Of a stretch of 37,935 nucleotides of DNA, positions 1-6,641 are shown one piece after another. Source of the stretch: an uncultured Chitinophaga sp. (GTDB taxonomy: Bacteria > Bacteroidota > Bacteroidia > Chitinophagales > Chitinophagaceae); NCBI RefSeq assembly GCF_902168175.1, contig NZ_CABHOU010000090.1, forward strand, positions 1-37,935, in the 5' to 3' direction. The number at the start of each line of letters is the position of its first letter. The first letter of the stretch is position 1. The position numbers and the translations under genes were made by a program. Under the pieces are notes generated by a model. It ran no database searches, was not told the DNA's origin, and saw nothing but the letters and a program-made list of their open reading frames with translations.

Positions 1-75
1 CTGTTGCGAAGACTTAAGCGGAGGATGGCTTCGTTCCTCGCCATGACGATCTTAGTGACGCCCGCTAACGCGGGC
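1..75. repeat. Intergenic repeat-like element with a GC-rich hairpin
   Basis: Bases 25-50, read on the minus strand, resemble the dispersed intergenic repeat that begins CGTCATTGCGAGGAACGAAG in many bacterial genomes (recalled from general knowledge, not searched). Next to it, GCCCGC (60-65) and GCGGGC (70-75) form a 6-bp hairpin around TAAC. No T-run follows on either strand, so it does not look like an intrinsic terminator. The rest of 1-167 has no gene I can support. Copy number elsewhere in the genome cannot be judged from this window. Confidence 0.4.
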
Positions 76-167
76 AGTGGTGCTTAGTTTCTGCCCAATA
101 ATGTTCAAACAGTTGAAGGGAGTGACACAACGGCGGCGCGATAGTAATTCCTATGCTTGTTCCCTGA

Positions 168-845
168 TTATTTTATTGCGGTTGTTAGTTCTTCCAGTGT
201 GGCGATGCCTTCTTTGCGCCAAACTTCTTTGCCATTGCGGTAAACGATGAAGGTGGGGAGTACGGTGGCCGAAATGTTTTTCATAACATCAGCGTCGGTA
301 CCACCGTCGACATTTACGATTTGGAGGGTGTTGCTTTTTTGTTGCCGGAGTTGGCGGATGACAGGTTCCATCTTGCGGCAGGGCGGGCACCATTCGGCGC
401 TTACGTCAACCAGCACTACGCCTGTGGCGATCGATCGGGTAAAGGTGGCGATATCCATTTGTTTTACGGCTACAGCACCTTCGAGTGGTTTACCAGCCTG
501 CTTCCAGGCGTTGATGCCACCAGCGAGGTCTATTACATGGCTGAAGCCATTTTCGCGCATCCACTTAGCCGCAGCGCCGCTACGGCCGCCCACCAGGCAG
601 TATATATATACAGGTTTGTCTTTATCGAGGTATTGTACGCGGTCGAAGAATTCCTTTTTGTTGTTGTAGTCGGCCTGCAATGCGCCGGGCAGGTGACCGG
701 TACGATATTCCGCCGCCGTGCGCACATCAAACAACTGCACATCAGCGGCCTTCATGCCGTTACCGAATGTTTGCACATCTACCGTTTGCGCCTTTACAGC
801 GAGCTGCAGGCACACGAAAACCATCAAAACGAACATCCTTTTCAT
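168..845 (-). CDS. Exported rhodanese-thioredoxin fusion protein
   Basis: The 225-aa product starts with a signal peptide (about residues 1-20, ending KAQ), so it should act in the periplasm or at the envelope. Residues about 25-120 are a rhodanese domain. It keeps the DVR and GHLPGA motifs and a catalytic-loop Cys83 in CLVGGRS, which fits sulfurtransferase chemistry through a persulfide. Residues about 130-225 are a thioredoxin domain with active site WCPPC (Cys153, Cys156) and the cis-proline segment TVLPTF. The arrangement suggests that the thioredoxin half reduces or resolves the rhodanese persulfide, or that both act in envelope thiol chemistry; this is inference. The gene lies 15 bp after the methyltransferase at 861-1484 on the same strand, so the two are probably cotranscribed. 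The ATG at 845 gives a clean signal peptide. Confidence 0.85.
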   Translation of the reverse strand: MKRMFVLMVFVCLQLAVKAQTVDVQTFGNGMKAADVQLFDVRTAAEYRTGHLPGALQADYNNKKEFFDRVQYLDKDKPVYIYCLVGGRSGAAAKWMRENGFSHVIDLAGGINAWKQAGKPLEGAVAVKQMDIATFTRSIATGVVLVDVSAEWCPPCRKMEPVIRQLRQQKSNTLQIVNVDGGTDADVMKNISATVLPTFIVYRNGKEVWRKEGIATLEELTTAIK

Positions 846-860
846 GTGGCAAAAATAAGC

Positions 861-1484
861 CTATTTCTGCATCCATTTGTTAAGGATAGGCGCTTCCAGT
901 TTGCGGAAGTTAAAGAACAGCTCTTTGCCTTTGCGCGCAGGGTGCGAGTTGTGGCAGGGCGCAAACGTTTTGAAGGAGAAAAAGGGTTCAAACAGCCGGC
1001 GGTAGATTTTTACATTGCCGCCGAAGGGGGGCCCCTCCTTTTCAAACTCGCGGTTAAACAGCACGCCTATAAAGCGGCCCTCTTCCCACAACAGTTCGTG
1101 CATATGCGCTGCATATTCCTGTCGCAATGCAGGCTCCAGGGCACATAAAAAGGTTTGTTCGATAATGATATCGTACTCTCCCTGGTGCTTGAAAAAATCG
1201 GCTTCTACGAAGCGTATGCCCGTCTGTTCATGTTCCTTACGCAGCTGATTTATCACCACGCCCGAAATATCGACTACGGTAATATCCCTGAAACCACTCT
1301 CCCATAAATATTTGGCTTCGTAACTATTGCCACCGCCGGGTATCAACACGCGGTGGTGTTTGTTGGAACATTGATCAATATAGGTTTTGAGCGGTGGAGA
1401 AACTTCTCCCATATCCCATTCCGTATCCCCATTCTTATAACGCTGGTTCCAGTAATCTTTATCTAATGCAGGTGTATCCGTCAT
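861..1484 (-). CDS. TPMT-family SAM-dependent methyltransferase
   Basis: The 207-aa protein resembles the thiopurine S-methyltransferase superfamily in its bacterial form. The N-terminal segment has YWNQRY and then a W-D-x-G-x-x-SPPL pattern typical of the family. The SAM-binding motif I appears as VLIPGGGNSYEA (about residues 46-57), followed by the acidic strand VVDIS (about 71-75). These proteins transfer a methyl group from SAM to sulfur or related nucleophiles; the substrate here is unknown. No signal peptide is present, so it is cytoplasmic. It is the first gene of a likely two-gene unit with the rhodanese-thioredoxin protein. The shared sulfur theme suggests sulfur or chalcogen metabolism, but this is inference. 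Confidence 0.8.
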   Translation of the reverse strand: MTDTPALDKDYWNQRYKNGDTEWDMGEVSPPLKTYIDQCSNKHHRVLIPGGGNSYEAKYLWESGFRDITVVDISGVVINQLRKEHEQTGIRFVEADFFKHQGEYDIIIEQTFLCALEPALRQEYAAHMHELLWEEGRFIGVLFNREFEKEGPPFGGNVKIYRRLFEPFFSFKTFAPCHNSHPARKGKELFFNFRKLEAPILNKWMQK

Positions 1485-1638
1485 CGGTCAAATTTGTTTC
1501 TAGGCATAAAGCCATTTATAGCAACTCTACCGGCAAATAACATATAAATCGCCTAAGGGTTTGAAAACTGTATGTTAATACAATCAGATAATTGTTTTTA
1601 TAATACGTTCTTTAACAGCCAATTAACATTAACTTGGC

Positions 1639-1654
1639 ATACTTATTTAAGTAT
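1639..1654. promoter_or_regulatory. Perfect inverted repeat upstream of the giant PKD gene (operator candidate)
   Basis: ATACTTA and TAAGTAT form 7-bp arms separated by TT, 22 bp before the start codon at 1677. The intergenic region 1485-1676 separates divergent genes and is AT-rich. I found no exact TAnnTTTG element in it for the forward gene. The palindrome could be an operator or part of the leader. Confidence 0.3.
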
Positions 1655-1662
1655 ACCTACCG

Positions 1663-1680
1663 ATGAAACCTAACCGATGA
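1663..1680 (+). CDS. Possible five-residue leader peptide overlapping the next start codon
   Basis: An ATG at 1663 opens a five-codon frame (MKPNR) whose TGA stop at 1678-1680 overlaps the ATG at 1677 as ATGA. The sequence ACCGATGAA occurs twice, once around each ATG, so the leader may be a local duplication of the start region. An overlapping stop and start of this type can couple translation. It could equally be chance or a decoy start. Confidence 0.25.
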   Translation: MKPNR

Positions 1681-4600
1681 AGAACCAACAACCGCTTATG
1701 CGGTGGCAACCTCATATCCGCCGAACACTGCTGCTGGTTATGATCGCGTTTAGCGCGCTCAGGGCCGCGGGGCAAACAGCGGACTTCACCGCCGATAAGT
1801 TCTCCGGCTGTGTACCCCTTACTGTTAGCTTTTCGAATCAATCTACCACCGGGGCAATAAGTTACAACTGGAACTTTGGTTTAGGCGCCAGCGTACCGGA
1901 AGAAAACCCGGGTAAGATCTTTACCCAGCCGGGCACGTATAACGTTACATTAACAGTTACCTATCCGGGCAATGTGGTGAAGACAGCTACCAAAACAGTG
2001 ACAGTTTACGATGTACCAACCGCGGCATTTACCACTACACCACTTAGCGGCTGTACGCCACTCACCGTAAATTTCACCGATAAGTCTACACCAGGCTCAG
2101 GCACCATCAGTAAAATAGTATGGGATTTCGGGGATGGTGTAACTGGACAATCGACCAATCCTACACATACTTACAACCTGGCGGGCGACTTTACCGTGGG
2201 CAATATCGTCACTAACAGTTTCGGCTGTACATCGGGTTACACACAGCCCACACCGATAAAGGTGCAAAGCACGCCCATACCAAATTTCACCGCCAACCAA
2301 ACCAGCAGCTGCCTTACACCGTTCACCGTAAACTTTACATCAACAGCACCTGCAGGGGTTACTTATAGCTGGGACTTTGGCGATGCGGGACCGGGCAGTA
2401 CAGAAGCTAATCCATCGCATACCTATACGGCAGAGGGTAGCTATACCGTTACGCTCACTGCCACAACATCAGAGGGTTGTGCTGGCACCGTATCTAAAGC
2501 AAACTTTATCGTTATACGCAGAACAGTGGCCGATTTTACGTTCGGCAGCACCTGTGCGGGATCGGCCATTCAGCTTACCAACACCACTACGCCGGCGCCT
2601 ACGGTAGCCACCTGGTTCTTCCCCGACGGTAGTTCACAAACTACCCTGAACGCCTCAAAAGTGTTTGCTGTGGCGGGCGACTACCAGGTAACACTGGTAT
2701 CGGGCACACCGGGGTGTACGCAAACTGCTGTTAAAACAGTTCGCGTATCGGCTAAACCTACTGTGGACTTCACCGCCAATCCACAATTGGGGTGCGGCGT
2801 ACCATTTAATACACAATTTGCCTATACAGGTGCGGGCGGTACCAGCTTCCGCTGGAATTTTGGAGATAACAGTACCGGCAGTACAGCCAATCCTGCCCAT
2901 ACTTACAACAATGAAGGCGACTACACGGTAAAACTCGTGGCCAGTAACGCGGAAGGATGCTCGGATTCGGTAACCAAAGCCAGCTACATCCGGATACACC
3001 GGCCTACTATACAGCTGAATGCTTCGCCCCCGGAGGGCTGTTTGCCGTTCAACACCACTTTTAACGCCAACATCATTAATGGTGGCGCAGTTACAGGCTA
3101 TTTATGGGACTTCGGCGACGGCACCACTTCTACCGCCACTTCACCTTCGCACACCTATACGGTTGAAGGTGCTTATAACGTGAAACTGATCATCACACTG
3201 GCGGGCGGTTGTAAAGATTCCAGTACGATCCCGGTGAGGGCCGGTAATATCCCGGTAGTAGAATTTGATGCGAACCCGAGGGAAACCTGCGCCAGCACCG
3301 CCGTTCAGTTTACCAATCTCACCCAACCACGCGGCACCAGCTGGAGCTGGATATTTCCCGAAGACAATGGCGTACGCTCGCAGGAGAACCCCACTTACTC
3401 CTTTAACAGCGAGGGTAAACACGATGTTACACTCATCGTTAACAACTTTGGCTGTATACGTTCGCTTACTAAAACCGACTTCGTTATCATTCAGCCGCCC
3501 ATTGCTTCGTTCGTAAGGACCACTAACTGTACAGATAAGTTGCTGGTTCAGTTCTCCGACCGCTCCGACTTTGGCGATGTACCCGGTATCCAGCACTGGA
3601 ACTGGGATTTTGGAGATGGACAAACGTCCACTGAGCAGCACCCCGCCCACCGTTACGCTACTCCCGGTTACTACATCGTAAAACTGAAAGTAGACAATGG
3701 TTCCTGCGAGCATAATTTCTGGGCCAGCGTACATGTGATAGATGAGAAACCCACCATCAAAGCAAATGTAGATACAATATGCGCCGGCGGCACTGTTACC
3801 TTCACCCGCGAGAACGTGAACACCGCCAACATCATCCGCTATTCCTGGAACTGGGGCGATAACAGCACCTCGCAGGTAAGCAACGCCAGCTGGAACAAAC
3901 GATATGCAACACCCGGCAAGTACAATGTACAACTCACCATTACCGACAGCAACAATTGCGTAACGACTTCCAACATCATCCCTATTACGGTAAATGGCCC
4001 CACTGCGAATTTCAATTTCAGCGGCCGTAATTGTAAAGGCGATGAGCAATCATTCAATGACGCATCTACCGCCAACAACGGTAACGCCCTGGCGCAGTGG
4101 ATATTCGAATATGGCGACAACAGTAAACCCGATACCTTTACCACAAAACCGGTGAATGTAACGCATGCTTACGTAAATGCCGGTAACTACAATGTAAAAC
4201 TGACGGTGAAAGATGTAACAGGCTGTGTAGCCACGATCACTAAAGCAGTGCCTATTATTGGCGTGAAGGCCGTAATAGGCAGGAGCGCGCAGATCGTTTG
4301 CCTGAACAGCTCCATGGGCTTCAACAGCACACAATCGCAGGGTGGGCCGCTTACATACCTGTGGGATTTTGGCGATGGCACTACTTCTACCCAGGCCCAT
4401 CCCCCTAAAACCTACACTACGCCGGGCGAGTTTACGGTGTCACTTACAGTAACCAATGCTATTGGCTGTGCTGACACCCAACGCGTAGAAAAATACATCC
4501 TGGTACCAAACCCGAAAGCCCAATTCACCCTGCCAACCAACCTGGCTAATTGTCCGCCGGTACTGGTACAGCTCACCAACGAAAGCACGGGCAGCAACAG

Positions 4601-6521
4601 GGTAATATGGGATTTTGGAGATGGTAGCCGCTCTGTAGAACCAAACGCCTCGCATATCTATACCCTGCCGGCCACCTACGCTATTAAACTGTATGCGTAT
4701 GCTGAAGGCAATTGCGTAGACAGTATTTCGCGGGATGTTGTGATTAAAGGTCCGCGTGGCACAAGAACTATTACAGACAAAACAGGCTGCGCGCCAACAA
4801 CCGTAAACTTCGCAGCACAATCCACCAACGCGGTAAAATACATATGGGATTATGATGATGGCCAGGTACAAACCACCACCACCGCCACCAGCACCCACTC
4901 GTACACCCGCGAAGGATTGTACTTCCCACGTGTGGTACTGGAAGATGCGCAGGGTTGCCAGGTTACCGCGCAAGGCCCGCTGGACACGGTGATAGTAGAG
5001 CAGGTGAAAGCCTCGTTTACCGCCACCCCGTCTGTAATATGTGATGCTGGTACGCTGGTGTTGAGAGACATGAGTGCCGGTATTACGAAAGACCTGCTGG
5101 GCAAGGCTTTCCGGTATGAGTACGACTTCGGTGTACCTAACCGCACCGACGATGTGGCCACCACTGCCGATGCTACTTACCATTACAGCCAGTACGGCAG
5201 CTACGTGGTATCCCTCAAAATCACCAGCCAGTACGGCTGCACCGATAACACCAGCACATCCATCAGGGTAGATGCGAAGCCCGACGGCAATATAGCAGCG
5301 CGCACCTCCATTTGCCCCGGCGACACGGTGAAATTTACTGGCAACGATGTCAAAGCATTACCAGGCACCACCTGGAAATGGCTGAACGGCAACAAAGAAT
5401 ACACGAATGTAAATTCCATCAGTCTCGACTTCCCGAACCCGGGCCTGTTCGATATTAAACTCGTTATTAACAACCAGGAAGGCACCTGTAGCGATACCAG
5501 TGTTCTGCCAGTACGCGTAAACCCGAAACCGGCACTGGCAGCAACGCCCGAATTGGTCAATGTTTGCCGCGGCCAGTCGGTACAACTGAATGCCAACGTG
5601 CCCGAAAGCGATGTTACCTGGACCAACTACCGCATTTCCGACCCTAAAAGTCAGTCGCCACAGGTGAACCCGGTAACGGATACACTGTATCGCGTAGTGG
5701 CCGTGAACCAGTATGGCTGTATCAGTAACGATGCCGTGAGAGTGACCGTCACACAACCTCACGAAGTGCGCACCGGCAATGCAGAAATATGTGCAGGCAA
5801 CGTAACCCAGTTAAGCGCAAGCGGCACAGCCGACCGCTACCTGTGGCTGCCATCGCCTGCGCTTAACCGTACCGACATACCAAATCCACTCGCTAATCCA
5901 ACCGTCACCACCAGGTTTGGCGTGGTAGGTTATGGAAAAGATGCCTGCTTTACCGATACTGCATACGCTACCGTAACCGTATACCCTAAACCGGTACTGG
6001 CAACGGGCGGCGACCGTATCGTACCCGCAGGATCTGTAGTACCGCTGAACATAGAGAGCAGTCCCGACGTAATTACCTGGAAGTGGTGGCCCATGAAATA
6101 CCTCGACTGTTATGATTGTCCGCAGCCGAACTCCACCCCCCGTGAAAACCTGACGTATAACGTAACCGCCACCAACGTGTACGGTTGCGCTACTACCGAA
6201 ACTATAGCTATCAAACTCCAATGTATCAACAGCGTAACCTTTCTTCCCAACACCTTTTCACCAAATGGTGATGGACAGAACGATATATTTTATGTGCGTG
6301 GCCGTGGTATAAAATCCGTTCGCACCTTCCGCATATTCAACCGCTGGGGCGAACTGATATTTGAAAGAGTGAACTTTAATATTGACGATATAGCGTACGG
6401 CTGGGATGGAAAACATGCCGGGCAACCACTGGTGCCCGATGTATACATCTACTATGTACAGGCAGTTTGTGACAACAACGAGTCGCTTTTACTGAAAGGA
6501 AACGTGACTTTATTGAGATAA
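1677..6521 (+). CDS. Giant PKD-repeat surface protein with type B T9SS sorting domain
   Basis: The 1614-aa protein has an N-terminal signal peptide (about residues 1-33, hydrophobic LLLVMIAFSAL). About 15 tandem PKD domains follow, recognised by repeated W-D/N-FGDG motifs, then H-x-Y, then T/N-V-x-L strands. Most carry one Cys near the start (GC.P) and one at the end (GC). Two Ig-like segments (CRGQSVQL, CAGNVTQLSA) follow. The last ~95 residues are a gliding-motility-type (CHU_C, type B) domain with F-SPNGDGQND and FNRWGELIFE, ending LLR. Such proteins cross the outer membrane by T9SS and are displayed or released; PKD arrays usually serve as stalks or adhesive parts. It is followed by a shorter paralogue and by a PorP/SprF gene that is probably its secretion partner. 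No catalytic domain was seen, so adhesion, motility or scaffolding are all possible. Confidence 0.9.
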   Translation: MKNQQPLMRWQPHIRRTLLLVMIAFSALRAAGQTADFTADKFSGCVPLTVSFSNQSTTGAISYNWNFGLGASVPEENPGKIFTQPGTYNVTLTVTYPGNVVKTATKTVTVYDVPTAAFTTTPLSGCTPLTVNFTDKSTPGSGTISKIVWDFGDGVTGQSTNPTHTYNLAGDFTVGNIVTNSFGCTSGYTQPTPIKVQSTPIPNFTANQTSSCLTPFTVNFTSTAPAGVTYSWDFGDAGPGSTEANPSHTYTAEGSYTVTLTATTSEGCAGTVSKANFIVIRRTVADFTFGSTCAGSAIQLTNTTTPAPTVATWFFPDGSSQTTLNASKVFAVAGDYQVTLVSGTPGCTQTAVKTVRVSAKPTVDFTANPQLGCGVPFNTQFAYTGAGGTSFRWNFGDNSTGSTANPAHTYNNEGDYTVKLVASNAEGCSDSVTKASYIRIHRPTIQLNASPPEGCLPFNTTFNANIINGGAVTGYLWDFGDGTTSTATSPSHTYTVEGAYNVKLIITLAGGCKDSSTIPVRAGNIPVVEFDANPRETCASTAVQFTNLTQPRGTSWSWIFPEDNGVRSQENPTYSFNSEGKHDVTLIVNNFGCIRSLTKTDFVIIQPPIASFVRTTNCTDKLLVQFSDRSDFGDVPGIQHWNWDFGDGQTSTEQHPAHRYATPGYYIVKLKVDNGSCEHNFWASVHVIDEKPTIKANVDTICAGGTVTFTRENVNTANIIRYSWNWGDNSTSQVSNASWNKRYATPGKYNVQLTITDSNNCVTTSNIIPITVNGPTANFNFSGRNCKGDEQSFNDASTANNGNALAQWIFEYGDNSKPDTFTTKPVNVTHAYVNAGNYNVKLTVKDVTGCVATITKAVPIIGVKAVIGRSAQIVCLNSSMGFNSTQSQGGPLTYLWDFGDGTTSTQAHPPKTYTTPGEFTVSLTVTNAIGCADTQRVEKYILVPNPKAQFTLPTNLANCPPVLVQLTNESTGSNRVIWDFGDGSRSVEPNASHIYTLPATYAIKLYAYAEGNCVDSISRDVVIKGPRGTRTITDKTGCAPTTVNFAAQSTNAVKYIWDYDDGQVQTTTTATSTHSYTREGLYFPRVVLEDAQGCQVTAQGPLDTVIVEQVKASFTATPSVICDAGTLVLRDMSAGITKDLLGKAFRYEYDFGVPNRTDDVATTADATYHYSQYGSYVVSLKITSQYGCTDNTSTSIRVDAKPDGNIAARTSICPGDTVKFTGNDVKALPGTTWKWLNGNKEYTNVNSISLDFPNPGLFDIKLVINNQEGTCSDTSVLPVRVNPKPALAATPELVNVCRGQSVQLNANVPESDVTWTNYRISDPKSQSPQVNPVTDTLYRVVAVNQYGCISNDAVRVTVTQPHEVRTGNAEICAGNVTQLSASGTADRYLWLPSPALNRTDIPNPLANPTVTTRFGVVGYGKDACFTDTAYATVTVYPKPVLATGGDRIVPAGSVVPLNIESSPDVITWKWWPMKYLDCYDCPQPNSTPRENLTYNVTATNVYGCATTETIAIKLQCINSVTFLPNTFSPNGDGQNDIFYVRGRGIKSVRTFRIFNRWGELIFERVNFNIDDIAYGWDGKHAGQPLVPDVYIYYVQAVCDNNESLLLKGNVTLLR

Positions 6522-6576
6522 ACGTATGATTATCAGCAAATATTGACAAAAAAGAGGTTTTGAGGTAATGATATTA

Positions 6577-6584
6577 TATATTTG
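6577..6584 (+). promoter_or_regulatory. Bacteroidota -7 promoter element TATATTTG
   Basis: TATATTTG matches the TAnnTTTG -7 consensus and lies 57 bp before the ATG at 6642. The nearest TTG (6560-6562) is only 14 bp upstream, so the -33 element is poor. The element overlaps an in-frame TTG at 6582, which argues against that TTG as the start codon. Confidence 0.45.
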
Positions 6585-6641
6585 TATAATTCGTATATAG
6601 TAAAAAGACCTTATCCCGAACTGGAAAAACCTCGGATACCT

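Noticed and set aside
60..75. Hairpin as terminator of the rhodanese-thioredoxin gene
   Set aside because: No U-run follows in the minus direction, so intrinsic termination is not supported.
321..1148. 275-codon open frame on the plus strand
   Set aside because: It is antisense to two well-supported genes (rhodanese-thioredoxin and TPMT-like) and spans their junction; the product resembles no family.
4440..5183. 247-codon minus-strand frame inside the giant PKD gene
   Set aside because: Antisense shadow caused by the regular codon use of PKD repeats; similar shadows occur over all PKD genes.
1677..6521. Repeated units that might suggest a CRISPR or DNA repeat array
   Set aside because: The repetition is at protein level (PKD domains of about 80 residues with varied DNA); there are no short identical direct repeats with spacers.
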